A stretch of DNA of 33,664 nucleotides from an uncultured bacterium (GCA_903895695.1 CAITUY010000089.1:1-33664); one strand, 5' to 3'; shown: positions 22,319 to 31,136, counted from the first letter of the stretch. Translations and numbers: made by a program. The notes: generated by a model not told the origin, from the letters alone.

Positions 22319-23176
22319 TTACTTCGCAATATTCTTACGCAGGAAACGCACCGCTGTCGCGATGTCTTTCGCCGGATTCGCGCCCACTTCCCGCTCCACG
22401 GTCAGGTAACCCGCGAACCCGATGGCCCGCAGTGCCGCCAGATACCGCTTCCACGCAACGCCGCCCTTGCCCAGCGGGACTTCCTGGAACAACTTGCCCA
22501 TGCGGGCCTCAAGTTTCGCAAAGCCGCCGGAGGCAAACGCCCCGTAGACTTCGTTTGGATCGCAGGGCTGAAGTTGCACGCCATCCTTGGCGTGGGTGTG
22601 CACGATGTAATCGGCCAGCGTGCTTACCGCCTGTACCGGGTCGTCGGCCGTCACCATGACGAAATTGGCGGGATCCAGGTTGACGCCCAATCCGCGCGAC
22701 CCAACGTCGTCCAGGAACCGCTTGAGCACCACGGCCTTTTCCGGGCCCGTTTCAATGGCGATCGTCACGCCCTGGCGGGCCGCATACGAGCCCATGCTCT
22801 TCCCCGCCGCGACCATGGCCGGGTAGTGCCGAGCCCGGCTATCGCTGGGGACCACGCCAATGTGACCGGTAACGACGCGAACGCCAAGGTCGGCCGCGAG
22901 ATCGACGACCTTGGCCATGTCCGCCACGCGAGCGGGATTCTCCGCCGGCTTCTCCAGGCCGTGACCCCCGAGATCGCCGACGATCGCGGAGATCTCCAGA
23001 CCGAGCCCGGAACAGTGCGAACGAAACGCCCGCCGCGTCGCCCCATCCACCAGCGCGGCCAGCGAGTGGCTGTAGATCTGCACGCCGTCCGCGCCCAACG
23101 CTTTCGCCGCCTCCAGCCCCTCCGCGAGCGGCAGACGAAACGACTCCACCATCACACCAATGCGAAACGGTTTCAT
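22319..23176 (-). CDS. Sugar phosphate isomerase/epimerase (xylose-isomerase-like TIM barrel)
   Basis: A 285-residue AP-endonuclease-2/xylose-isomerase-like TIM barrel (PF01261). Motifs include RIGVMVESFRLPLAEGLEAAKALGADGVQIYS at the N-terminus, IAIETGPEKA, GVNLDPANFVM (with the typical N-x-D-P-x-N), VHTHAKDGV, and VPLGKGGVAW followed by GYLTVEREVG, which carries the late metal-ligand glutamate. Relatives isomerise or epimerise free or phosphorylated sugars and inosose. ATG 23176 was chosen because GAGGAG lies about 9 nt upstream; a longer frame adds 66 implausible residues. It leads the operon with two Gfo/Idh/MocA genes, a combination common in inositol- or sugar-oxidation routes. A small GC hairpin (GGGCCG...CGGCCC, 23199-23217) lies in its leader. 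Confidence 0.9.
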   Translation of the reverse strand: MKPFRIGVMVESFRLPLAEGLEAAKALGADGVQIYSHSLAALVDGATRRAFRSHCSGLGLEISAIVGDLGGHGLEKPAENPARVADMAKVVDLAADLGVRVVTGHIGVVPSDSRARHYPAMVAAGKSMGSYAARQGVTIAIETGPEKAVVLKRFLDDVGSRGLGVNLDPANFVMVTADDPVQAVSTLADYIVHTHAKDGVQLQPCDPNEVYGAFASGGFAKLEARMGKLFQEVPLGKGGVAWKRYLAALRAIGFAGYLTVEREVGANPAKDIATAVRFLRKNIAK

Positions 23177-23367
23177 GTCAGACTCCTCAATTCCTTCCGG
23201 GCCGATTGCTCCGGCCCCAAGCAGACCATATGAGAACACCACGCGTCCAGCGGATCTTGCGCGGGTGGCGAGTCTATCTGGCGCTTGCCCATTCCACACA
23301 AATGCCGGATGATTCAACAGGGCGACGAACGATTGTGTGTCCCTTACATCGGGAGGGCGAGGCGACC

Positions 23368-24387
23368 ATGACACGACGCGAACGCATCAAGACGATCTTC
23401 AGCGGCAAGGCGGCAGACCGGTGCGGGTTCTGGATGGGCAACCCCCACGCCGACACGTGGCCGATCTATTTCAAGTACTTCGGCGTACCGGATGAAGAAT
23501 CCCTGCGCCGGAAACTGGGCGACGACCTGCGCTGGATCTGTCCGCAGTGGACGTCCTACAGGCATCCCGAGGGGCGGGGGATGTTTGACATGTCCCCCAA
23601 GGGACTCTTCACCAATCGCGGCCATGGCGCGGCTGGTCCGTTCGCCGAGTGCGAGGACGTGGCCGAGGTTGAGCGTTTCGACTGGCCGAACCCCGAATTC
23701 ATGGACTATCGCGAAACGATCGAGGTGTTGCGCAATGCCGGCGACGTTTACCGGGCGAGCGGTATGTGGTGCTGCTTCTACCACAATGTCATGGATCTGT
23801 TCGGGATGGAGTCGTACTTCATCAAGATGTTCACCCATCCGGAAGTGGTCGATGCTGTGACCCGCCACGTGTGTGAGTTCTATCTCGCCTGCAACGAGCG
23901 GTTCTTCAAGGAGGCGGGCGATCTTGTGGACGGGTTTTTTTTCGGCAACGATTTCGGGACGCAGCTCGACCTGTTTGTCGCGCCCGATCAGTTCGACCGG
24001 TTCATTATGCCGTGGTTCCGCAGGTTCACGGAGCAGGGGCATCGCTACGGCTACCAGGTAATCCTCCATTCCTGTGGCGCAATCCATAAGTGCGTGGACC
24101 GGCTCATCGATTCGGGCGTGGATGCCTTGCACCCGCTCCAGGCCTTGGCGGCGGCCATGGATGCCGAGAGCCTGGCCCGGGATTTCAAGGGCAAGATTGC
24201 CTTCATGGGCGGGATCGACACCCAGGATCTGCTCGTTCGCGGGACGCCGGCCCAGATCCGGGCCGAAGTCCGGCGCGTGAAACGGATTCTCGGGCCCGCG
24301 CTGGTCGTAAGCCCGAGCCACGAGGCGTTGCTGCCCAATGTGTCGCCCGAGAACGTCGAGGCCATGGCCGACGAAGCGGCGAAGTAA
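23368..24387 (+). CDS. UroD/MtaA-like protein with H-S-C motif
   Basis: A 339-residue member of the uroporphyrinogen-decarboxylase superfamily. It opens with MTRRERIKTIFSGKAADR. The metal-site motif HSCG is at 234-237, where methylcobamide:thiol methyltransferases carry H-x-C. The third ligand position reads SPSHEALLP, with histidine 318 instead of cysteine, so the zinc site may be altered. FFGNDFGTQ (191-199) and FMGGIDTQDLL (279-289) are typical of this group. GGGAGG at 23351-23356 serves ATG 23368. The gene ends 10 bp before an FNT channel gene. The substrate is unknown; methyl transfer from a methylated compound or decarboxylation are both possible. Confidence 0.87.
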   Translation: MTRRERIKTIFSGKAADRCGFWMGNPHADTWPIYFKYFGVPDEESLRRKLGDDLRWICPQWTSYRHPEGRGMFDMSPKGLFTNRGHGAAGPFAECEDVAEVERFDWPNPEFMDYRETIEVLRNAGDVYRASGMWCCFYHNVMDLFGMESYFIKMFTHPEVVDAVTRHVCEFYLACNERFFKEAGDLVDGFFFGNDFGTQLDLFVAPDQFDRFIMPWFRRFTEQGHRYGYQVILHSCGAIHKCVDRLIDSGVDALHPLQALAAAMDAESLARDFKGKIAFMGGIDTQDLLVRGTPAQIRAEVRRVKRILGPALVVSPSHEALLPNVSPENVEAMADEAAK

Positions 24388-24397
24388 GGAACCTGCC

Positions 24398-25255
24398 ATG
24401 ACCGATCCGAAACCTGCCGAGGCCGCAACCCAGAGCTATCATCCGGTGCTGACGCCCGGCGAGTATGCACGCACCTTTTCGGCGCTGGGCATCAAGAAGG
24501 CCAACACGCAACCGTGGCAACAGTTCCTGTTGGGCCTTCTGGCCGGTCTGTACATCAGCGTGGGGGCGCATCTGTTCCTCGTGGCCATGAACGCGGGCAT
24601 GGGGCGGATTTGGGCCGGCGCGGTGTTCGGCGTGGGGTTGGTGCTGGTCGTCGTGGCGGGTGCCGAGTTGTTCACCGGCAACATCATCATGGTGATCGGC
24701 ACGATCACACGCCAGTTCTCGCTGGGGCGCATGCTGCGCAACTGGATTGCGGTCTATGGCGGCAATCTGGCTGGCGCCTACCTGTTCGCGCTGATGGTGT
24801 GGGCGTCGGGAATTTTCGGGACTGTGGACAAGCCGACCGACATCGGAACGCTGGCGGTGAAAATTGCCGAGGCCAAACTGAGCCTGACGTTCGGCCAGGC
24901 GTTCCTGCGGGGCGTGCTGTGCAACATGCTGGTCATCCTGGCCATCATCATGGCGATCATATCCAAGGATAACGTGTCCAAGATTCTCTGCTGCATTTTG
25001 CCGATCATGGCGTTCGTGGCGTCCGGCTTCGAGCACTGCGTGGCCAACATGTACCTGATACCGGCCGGCCTGCTCGCCAAGGGTGTGCCTCTGGCTGATC
25101 AGGCTGTGATCTGGCACAACATCCTGCCCGTGACGCTGGGCAATATCGTGGGCGGGGTCGGCATCCTGATCCTGCATCCGAACCGCATCCGGCAGTTGGC
25201 GGCGTTGTGGGGCCCGCGCCGCGCGCTGGCGGGCGAGACGGGCAAGCCGGTCTAG
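24398..25255 (+). CDS. FNT family formate/nitrite-type channel
   Basis: A 285-residue formate-nitrite transporter family protein with six hydrophobic helices. Family signatures are AELFTGN (89-95), the AEAK-x-x-L segment with K160, and FEHCVANMY (211-219), which holds the central pore histidine H213. Family members conduct formate, nitrite, hydrosulfide, lactate or acetate as pentamers in the inner membrane. The N-terminus has an unusually long cytoplasmic helix with SYHPVLTPGEYAR. ATG 24398 was chosen with AAGGA close by; an upstream frame overlaps the previous gene. Pairing with a UroD/MtaA-like gene suggests movement of a one-carbon or small-acid substrate or product. Confidence 0.92.
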   Translation: MTDPKPAEAATQSYHPVLTPGEYARTFSALGIKKANTQPWQQFLLGLLAGLYISVGAHLFLVAMNAGMGRIWAGAVFGVGLVLVVVAGAELFTGNIIMVIGTITRQFSLGRMLRNWIAVYGGNLAGAYLFALMVWASGIFGTVDKPTDIGTLAVKIAEAKLSLTFGQAFLRGVLCNMLVILAIIMAIISKDNVSKILCCILPIMAFVASGFEHCVANMYLIPAGLLAKGVPLADQAVIWHNILPVTLGNIVGGVGILILHPNRIRQLAALWGPRRALAGETGKPV

Positions 25256-25264
25256 ACCATACCC

Positions 25265-25330
25265 GACGCCGACACAGCGGCGCCCTCCCCTCCCTGTTGC
25301 CTCCACGGAGGGGCACGCTTCGTCGTGCCC
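25265..25330 (-). repeat. Dispersed two-hairpin repeat element, copy 2
   Basis: This is the inverted counterpart of 3768-3834. On the minus strand, GGGCACG-ACGAAG-CGTGCCC (plus 25330-25311) is followed by CTCC, an 18-nt spacer, GGAG, and GGCGCCG-CTGTGT-CGGCGTC (plus 25284-25265). Relative to copy 1 there is one substitution in the first hairpin and two in the second; the spacer is unrelated and one base shorter. It sits in the 87-bp gap between the convergent FNT and sulfatase genes, where it might also terminate transcription. Conservation of stems but not spacer points to a structured element. Confidence 0.75.
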
Positions 25331-25342
25331 ATGCCTGCCCCG

Positions 25343-26704
25343 TCAGCTTTGGATTTCCTCCGGCCGTAATGTGGCCTGGCCGGCGGGCTTGGACGGGGCG
25401 AGGTCAATCTTTGGTTCCGTCTCGCCGGCCCGCCGCATGTGGCGGAGCAGGCGTTCGCGCATCACGGACGCCACTTCGACGTGGGAGTCCTTGCCAATGA
25501 TGTTGTTCAACTCGTGCGGGTCGGCCAGCAGGTCGTAGAGGCAGTCCTCCGCATAGCGGTCGGCGTCCCGGTTGCCGTGGGCCGCACCGGGCACCGCGCG
25601 AATGGAGTACTTCCAGCGCCGCGTGCGGACCGCGCGGCCCACGCCGTCCTCGCTAATCTGCACGAATACGTCCTCGGGCCAGCCCTCTCGCTGGCCGCGT
25701 GTGAGCGGCAGGAGCGATCGGCCCATCATGTCGGACGGCACGGTCAGTCCGCAGGCGTCCAAGAGCGTTGGCGGCACATCGATCAGGCTCACCATCTCCT
25801 GCAGGCGTCCTCCGCTTGTGAACCCGGGACCGGTCAATGCCAGGGGAATCCGGATCGAAGCGTCATGGCAACTGCGTTTGTACTCGCTGTTGCGCGTCTT
25901 GAAATGACAGCCGTGGTCCGTGGTGAAGCACACGACCGTGTTGCGGTCTAGGCCGAGGCTTTTCAAGGCGTCGAGCACGCGACCGAGCGCCTCGTCCAGG
26001 CGTTTGACCATCCCGTAGTAGCCGGGCAGGTGTCGGGCCGAGGTGCCGCCCAGGGCGCGCAGGTCGGCCGGGAACCACGGATCGTTGTAAAGATCCTCGT
26101 ATCCCGTGGGGGCGGGATAGTCGTCGCGACTGTTCTGGAAGTGCGGCTCGAGGAACGAACAGAACAGAAAGAATGGGTCGGCCTGATGCCGGTCAACGAA
26201 GCGGATGGCGGCATCGGTTTGGGCATCGACGCGATAGCCGGGCAGCTTCACGCTCCGGCCCGCCTCGTCGTGCATGACACAGTCGTAGGCATCGGAGGTG
26301 AACTCCAACACGTTGGAGGCCAGCCATTCGCTATAGCCGCCGCGTTCCGGCGGCGGAACGGCCGCGACGGACATGCCGGCGAGGTGCCACTTGCCAATAT
26401 AGCCGGTGGCATAGCCGGCGTCGCTGAAGTGGTGGGCTAGCGTACGGGCATCGGTGGGGAGCGGGCTGGTGTTATCGACACAACCGACCTGCGTCGCGTA
26501 GCGACCCGTCTGCAGGCACGCCCGCGCCGGCAGGCAGACGGGCTGGCAGGTGAAGGCGTTGAAGGCGTGCGTGCCCTCGAGTGCCAGGCGATCGAAGTTG
26601 GGGGTGAGCCGCATTGGGTTTCCATGCACGCCGGTGGTGTCCCAGCGTTGCTGGTCGGTGAAGAACACAATGACGTTCGGTCGATCGGTTCGCGGTGTGC
26701 TCAT
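25343..26704 (-). CDS. Type I sulfatase (formylglycine-dependent), no signal peptide
   Basis: A 453-residue sulfatase. The formylglycine site is C57 in VCLPARACLQTG (C-x-P-x-R), the first metal motif is FFTDQQRWD (D17, Q18), and FTTDHGCHFKTRNSEYK supplies the later D-H pair. LLADPHELNNIIG near the C-terminus is the usual sulfatase ending. There is no secretion signal, so it is predicted to be cytoplasmic, as is the other sulfatase here. The start ATG (26704) overlaps the stop of the deacetylase-like gene by 4 bp; the open frame continues far upstream only as an out-of-frame shadow of that gene. The TDQQR variant resembles choline-sulfatase and phosphonate-monoester-hydrolase-like groups, but the substrate is unknown. 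Confidence 0.9.
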   Translation of the reverse strand: MSTPRTDRPNVIVFFTDQQRWDTTGVHGNPMRLTPNFDRLALEGTHAFNAFTCQPVCLPARACLQTGRYATQVGCVDNTSPLPTDARTLAHHFSDAGYATGYIGKWHLAGMSVAAVPPPERGGYSEWLASNVLEFTSDAYDCVMHDEAGRSVKLPGYRVDAQTDAAIRFVDRHQADPFFLFCSFLEPHFQNSRDDYPAPTGYEDLYNDPWFPADLRALGGTSARHLPGYYGMVKRLDEALGRVLDALKSLGLDRNTVVCFTTDHGCHFKTRNSEYKRSCHDASIRIPLALTGPGFTSGGRLQEMVSLIDVPPTLLDACGLTVPSDMMGRSLLPLTRGQREGWPEDVFVQISEDGVGRAVRTRRWKYSIRAVPGAAHGNRDADRYAEDCLYDLLADPHELNNIIGKDSHVEVASVMRERLLRHMRRAGETEPKIDLAPSKPAGQATLRPEEIQS

Positions 26705-27669
26705 GGTGCGATTCCCTTGTTGACGGTTTCGTCGGCCAGTTCGCTGCAGGTCATCCATGACAGGCGGTCCCCGTAGATCTTCCGCAAGCGTTTCAGCAGC
26801 CGTTCCAGGCCCCACAGGCCTGCGCTGGTGCCGTCGGAGAACAGCGATTGCCAATGCGTGAGGAGGGTCACGGGCGCGTGCGCCCGAACGACTTCGGCGA
26901 CGCGGCCTGACTGCCCGTCTGCGCTCAACAGGGCATCCACGCCTGCCCGCGCCGCAGCGCGGGCGGCCCGGCGGGTCACGGCCATCGGGCGCTGCGTGCC
27001 CCAGAACAGATCGTCCGTTACGGCCGGGATCGACACCACCGTCTGCCCGTTTTCCGGGTTGCGGAAACGTACCGAAGGCCGCGGCACGGCGCCCTTGCCG
27101 CCCACGTGGAGGAAGTACCAGGTGACGTCGCGGCGGTGAACACGCCACTGGGCGGCGCCGATGGCCCGCGCATACGGCAGTTCGTTGTGCTCGCCCGTGT
27201 TCCAAGGGCTCGTCAGGCCGGTGGCCGGCAGTCCGACGTGGTCGAGGATTTCCAACGCCAGCGCGAAGTAGTCGGTCATTTCCGGCTCCGAGGCGCGGGC
27301 CACCCACTCGTCTTCGTAGAGGTGACGGAATCCGCCCTCCACGGGCCGATACGCGGCCAGGTGGGTCAGGATTTCCGGCGTGATGTCGAACCGGGGCGCG
27401 ATCCGCGTTCGCATGATATCGAGGAAGCGGGCCAGGTGGCGCGGCGGCACGCGGCTGAGCCGGCCGTCGATTCCACCCAGGCAACCCGGCATGGGCAGGA
27501 CGCTGAACTTTCCGCGCACGCCGTGGGCCTCGCACAAGGCGGCGAAATCGGAGGCCAGAGCATTCGGGATCAGAAAGCGATGATCGTAGGGCGGATCGTG
27601 GAAGGTCATGAGATTGACCGGCGCTCCGTCGTCGACGAGGAGCGCGATGGGGATGGAGTCCGATTGCAT
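26701..27669 (-). CDS. Polysaccharide-deacetylase-like protein
   Basis: A 322-residue protein that looks like a distant carbohydrate deacetylase (NodB-like) relative. The N-terminal strand LLVDDGAPVNLM has the paired aspartates D13/D14 typical of metal binding. HGVRGKFSVLPMPG and THWQSLFSDG supply later conserved histidine regions. The usual NodB H-x-x-x-H motif is not evident, so activity on acetyl sugars is uncertain. No signal peptide is seen. It is translationally coupled to the downstream sulfatase (ATGA overlap), which suggests both act on the same sulfated and possibly acylated saccharide. The divergent space to the next gene is 205 bp. Confidence 0.65.
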   Translation of the reverse strand: MQSDSIPIALLVDDGAPVNLMTFHDPPYDHRFLIPNALASDFAALCEAHGVRGKFSVLPMPGCLGGIDGRLSRVPPRHLARFLDIMRTRIAPRFDITPEILTHLAAYRPVEGGFRHLYEDEWVARASEPEMTDYFALALEILDHVGLPATGLTSPWNTGEHNELPYARAIGAAQWRVHRRDVTWYFLHVGGKGAVPRPSVRFRNPENGQTVVSIPAVTDDLFWGTQRPMAVTRRAARAAARAGVDALLSADGQSGRVAEVVRAHAPVTLLTHWQSLFSDGTSAGLWGLERLLKRLRKIYGDRLSWMTCSELADETVNKGIAP

Positions 27670-27874
27670 GACGATACCCTACGCGGTTGCAGCCGTGGGA
27701 ATCAATCGCGTTGTCGTTGGGTAGGGCACAAATGTCTCCGGACGATTCTACCTCACGTTGTGCCATCAATAAGTGTTACCGGAGGGTGAGCGGTGAGGCG
27801 TGTTGCGCCACTTCATGCTGCGCCAGCTTCCGTCTTGCTTCACGCGGTGGTGGCGGGCATGATCCAGCCCCATC

Positions 27875-28876
27875 ATGAACCCACGCGAACGCTTTCAGGC
27901 GGTGATGAATTTCCAGCCGTTCGACCGGCTGCCGCTGCTGGAGTGGGCGATGTGGTGGGACAAGACTATCGAGCGCTGGCACACCGAGGGCCTGCCGGTC
28001 GCCACGACGGACCGCTACGATATCTGTCGCCATTTTGGGCTCGAGGTTTACCGGCAGGACTGGTTCGCGGTCACGCACTGGGACGCCCCTCACCCGGCCA
28101 GCCACGGCGCCGGTATCATGGCCAACGAGCAGGATTACGAGCGACTGCATCACCATCTCTTCCAGGTTCTCGACCGCTGGCCCGTCGACCAGGAGAAGTG
28201 GCGCGCGTGGGCCGAGGAACAGAGGCGCGGGGACGTTGTGCTTTGGTTCACCGTCGAGGGGTTCTTCTGGTATGCCCGCACGCTGCTCGGAATCGAACGG
28301 CATCTCTTCGCGTTTTACGACCAGCCGCAGCTCATTCACCGGATCAACGAGGACCTGGCGGATTGGATGCTCAAGATCGTCGACCGCCTGTGCGCGGTTT
28401 GCACGCCGGACTTCATGACCTTCGCAGAGGACATGAGCTACAACAACGGGCCCATGCTTTCCAAGGCTTTGTTCGATGAGTTCATGCTGCCTTACTACCG
28501 CAAAATCGTGCCCGCTCTCAAGGAGCGCGGTATTCTGGTGATTGTGGATTCTGACGGCGACATTACCCGAGCGGCGCCGTGGTTTGAAACTGCTGGCATC
28601 GACGGCATCCTGCCGCTCGAACGGCAGGCGGGTGTCGACATGAACGTACTGCGGCGGAACCATCCCCGCATGCGCTTCATCGGCGCTTACGACAAGATGG
28701 TGATGAACAAGGGCGAGGCGGCCATGCGCGCGGAGTTCGAACGCCTGCTTCCCGCAGCGAGAACCGGCGGGTTCCTGATCAGTTGCGACCACCAGACGCC
28801 GCCCGGCGTGTCGGTGGAGGATTATCGGCTCTACCTGCGGCTCTTTCGTGAATACGGCGAGCAAGCCGCCCGGTAG
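27875..28876 (+). CDS. UroD superfamily protein lacking the H-x-C motif
   Basis: A 333-residue uroporphyrinogen-decarboxylase-like protein: the start MNPRERFQAVMNFQPFDRLP and the barrel layout match the superfamily. At the position of the H-x-C metal motif it reads VDSDGD (224-229), and near the end ISCDHQTPPGV (302-312) carries C304 and H306. This is neither a classical UroD nor an MtaA zinc site. FAEDMSYNNGPM (183-194) is characteristic of this subgroup. The protein may decarboxylate or transfer a group on an unidentified substrate. The nucleoside hydrolase gene follows after 17 bp and a Gfo/Idh/MocA gene after that, in the same direction. Confidence 0.83.
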   Translation: MNPRERFQAVMNFQPFDRLPLLEWAMWWDKTIERWHTEGLPVATTDRYDICRHFGLEVYRQDWFAVTHWDAPHPASHGAGIMANEQDYERLHHHLFQVLDRWPVDQEKWRAWAEEQRRGDVVLWFTVEGFFWYARTLLGIERHLFAFYDQPQLIHRINEDLADWMLKIVDRLCAVCTPDFMTFAEDMSYNNGPMLSKALFDEFMLPYYRKIVPALKERGILVIVDSDGDITRAAPWFETAGIDGILPLERQAGVDMNVLRRNHPRMRFIGAYDKMVMNKGEAAMRAEFERLLPAARTGGFLISCDHQTPPGVSVEDYRLYLRLFREYGEQAAR

Positions 28877-28893
28877 GCCGAGAGCGAACCCCT

Positions 28894-29796
28894 ATGCAGA
28901 AACTCATTATCGACACCGATCCCGGCCAGGACATTGATGACCTACTGGCGCTGTTCTTCGCCCTGCGCCGGCCCGAGCTGGATGTCCGCGCCATCACTAC
29001 CGTGATGCAAGATGCGGCCCGGCGCGCTCGCCTGGTGAAACGTCTGTTGCGCTACCTCGATCGTACCGACATCCCTGTGGCGGCCGGCATGGAACTGCCG
29101 TTGCGATCTCTTTCGGAGGCCGAATTTCGTGCCCGCGCCGACCTGCCCTGCTGCTTGAACCACTACGCCTTCGCCGAACCCGAGGATCCGCGCGACGTCC
29201 CGGGCCCGCTCGACGCCGTCGACTTGATCGTACGAACGGTCGATGCGAACGCCGGCGACATCGCCCTGGCTTGCATCGGGCCGCTAACCAACGTCGCCTG
29301 TGCCCTTCGTAAATGCCCTGGGATCGCCGCCAAAATCCAATACATTGCCATGATGGGCGGCGAGCTGACGCTAAACCGCCTTGAGCACAACGTGGCGTCC
29401 GACTATACGGCGGCGGACATCGTCGTGAACTCGGGTATCCCGATCTTTATGGGCACGTGGGACGTCACGCGCCGATTCGTGCTGTCGATGGATGACGTTG
29501 CCTTGTTCCGGCGACACCGTGCGCCCGTCTGCCAGGCGCTGGCCGCGGCCGTCGACCTCTGGCATCCCGCGCAAAGCTGGAAACCCGGCCCGGTCATGTA
29601 CGATCTGTTCCCGATGATCTGGGCGATGGACCGCTCGCTCTACACCACCGCATCCATGCGGGTGCGGGTCGAGACGCAAGGCGAGCACACCCGCGGCATG
29701 ACGGTGTCGCGCGACGGCGGCGTCACGGTGCAGGTCACCACGGGCATCCAGGTCGAGGCCGTGCGCGAGCTGTACCTGGGGACCGTGCTCGCCTGA
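28894..29796 (+). CDS. Nucleoside hydrolase (IUNH family)
   Basis: A 300-residue inosine-uridine preferring nucleoside N-ribohydrolase family member (PF01156). The calcium-binding N-terminal motif is IIDTDPGQDIDDLLAL (D7, D9, D13, D15, D16). The conserved core IALACIGPLTNVACAL and IQYIAMMGG, then HNVASDYTAADIVVNSG, are present; in this last segment the usual EFN-type motif is replaced by HNVASDYTAA. Members cleave the N-glycosidic bond of nucleosides, but many of this subgroup act on unknown glycosides. It is cytoplasmic. In this context of sugar catabolism it may supply ribose or hydrolyse a sugar-linked base. Confidence 0.9.
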   Translation: MQKLIIDTDPGQDIDDLLALFFALRRPELDVRAITTVMQDAARRARLVKRLLRYLDRTDIPVAAGMELPLRSLSEAEFRARADLPCCLNHYAFAEPEDPRDVPGPLDAVDLIVRTVDANAGDIALACIGPLTNVACALRKCPGIAAKIQYIAMMGGELTLNRLEHNVASDYTAADIVVNSGIPIFMGTWDVTRRFVLSMDDVALFRRHRAPVCQALAAAVDLWHPAQSWKPGPVMYDLFPMIWAMDRSLYTTASMRVRVETQGEHTRGMTVSRDGGVTVQVTTGIQVEAVRELYLGTVLA

Positions 29797-29882
29797 CCGG
29801 TCCCGTCCGGGCGCGTTCACGGGTCTCTGTTTGTTAACAGTTGAATGGCGTGGTATCCATGGCTGATTGGAGAGGACCTACG

Positions 29883-31136
29883 ATGAAACAGGTGACCGTA
29901 TTGGTGGCAGGGGCGGGCGGACGCGGAACAGGGTATGCAGGGTACGCGCTGGAACTGCCCGATCAGATGAAGGTCGTGGGCGTGGCCGAGCCCCGTGAGT
30001 TCTACCGTCAGAATGTGGCGGCGAAACACGCCATTCCCGCGGAGCACGTCTTCACCGACTGGCGACAGGCCGCGGAACGGCCGCGATTCGCCGATGCCGT
30101 GATCGTCGCCACGCAGGACGCCATGCACCGGGCGCCGGCCGAGGCGTTTGCGCGCCGGGGCTACCATATCCTGCTCGAAAAACCCATGGCGCCGAATGCC
30201 GAGGATTGCCGGGCGATCGTGGCCGCGGCCAAGCAGGCTGGCGTGCTCTTCGGCGTCTGCCACGTAATGCGCTACACGCGTTACACGCAGTGCCTGAAGC
30301 AACTCCTCGACGCCGGCCGCATCGGCGAAATCGTCAGCGTGCAGCACCTGGAGCCGGTCGGCTACTGGCATCAGGCGCATTCGTTCGTGCGCGGGAACTG
30401 GGGCAACGAGGCGCGCTCGTCATGCATGCTGCTGGCCAAGTCCTGCCATGATATCGACTGGCTTCGCTATGTAGTCGGCCGGCCGTGCCGGAAAGTGTCG
30501 TCGTTCGGCAACTTGAAACATTTTCGGGCCGACCAGAAGCCCGCCGACGCGGCCGATCGCTGCCTGGACTGTGCCGTTGAACCCACCTGCCCCTATTCCG
30601 CGAAGAAGATCTACCTTGGGAATGTGGTCGCCGGCCGCACGGGCTGGCCTGTGGATGTCGTGAGCCCGGATACGAGCCTGGATGCGGTCACGCGCGCCTT
30701 GCGCGAGGGACCCTACGGCCGCTGCGTATACGCCTGCGACAACGACGTGGTCGATCACCAGGTTGTGAACATGGAGTTTGAAGGCGGCGCCACGGCGGCG
30801 TTCACGATGACCGCGTTCACAAGAATGGATCATCGCCAGACCCGCATCTTTGGCACGCGCGGGCAGATTGTCGGCGACGGCGTAAAACTGAAAGTTTTCG
30901 ATTTCCTAACCGACACGGAGGAGGTCGTCGACACGGAAACGTCGGCGGACGGCACGCTGCTGTCCGGTCACGGTGGTGGCGACTTTGGGCTTATGCAGGC
31001 ATTCGTCAAGGCCGTGGCCACCGGCGATCGGCGCCACATTTTGTCAGGTCCCGACGAGACGCTCGAATCGCACCTCATGGTCTTTGCGGCCGAACAGGCC
31101 CGCCACGAACAACGGGTGATCGGTATCGGCGGCTGA
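29883..31136 (+). CDS. Gfo/Idh/MocA oxidoreductase with cysteine cluster
   Basis: A 417-residue NAD(P)-dependent oxidoreductase. The Rossmann loop is VAGAGGRGTGYAG (residues 8-20), the E-K-P motif occurs in LLEKPMAPN near 100, and CHDIDWLRYVVG is the C-terminal-domain catalytic region. A cysteine cluster CLDCAVEPTC near residue 224 (C-x2-C-x5-C) is seen in one branch of the family and could bind a metal; its role is unknown to me. GAGAGGA just upstream supports ATG 29883 over ATG 29841. The gene is 86 bp after the nucleoside hydrolase and may have its own promoter. It should oxidise a sugar or sugar derivative in the cytoplasm. Confidence 0.9.
   Translation: MKQVTVLVAGAGGRGTGYAGYALELPDQMKVVGVAEPREFYRQNVAAKHAIPAEHVFTDWRQAAERPRFADAVIVATQDAMHRAPAEAFARRGYHILLEKPMAPNAEDCRAIVAAAKQAGVLFGVCHVMRYTRYTQCLKQLLDAGRIGEIVSVQHLEPVGYWHQAHSFVRGNWGNEARSSCMLLAKSCHDIDWLRYVVGRPCRKVSSFGNLKHFRADQKPADAADRCLDCAVEPTCPYSAKKIYLGNVVAGRTGWPVDVVSPDTSLDAVTRALREGPYGRCVYACDNDVVDHQVVNMEFEGGATAAFTMTAFTRMDHRQTRIFGTRGQIVGDGVKLKVFDFLTDTEEVVDTETSADGTLLSGHGGGDFGLMQAFVKAVATGDRRHILSGPDETLESHLMVFAAEQARHEQRVIGIGG

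Noticed and set aside
21287..23233. A 648-codon plus-strand open frame across 21.3-23.2 kb.
   Set aside because: It lies antisense to two clear genes (Gfo/Idh/MocA and sugar isomerase), its composition is histidine/arginine-rich, and it has no recognisable domain; long antisense frames are expected in GC-rich coding DNA.
26705..27769. The open frame of the second sulfatase extends about 355 codons upstream of its ATG, suggesting one 808-residue protein.
   Set aside because: The upstream part is arginine/proline/glycine-rich and out of frame with the deacetylase-like gene occupying the same DNA, which has coherent protein features and an ATGA junction with the sulfatase.
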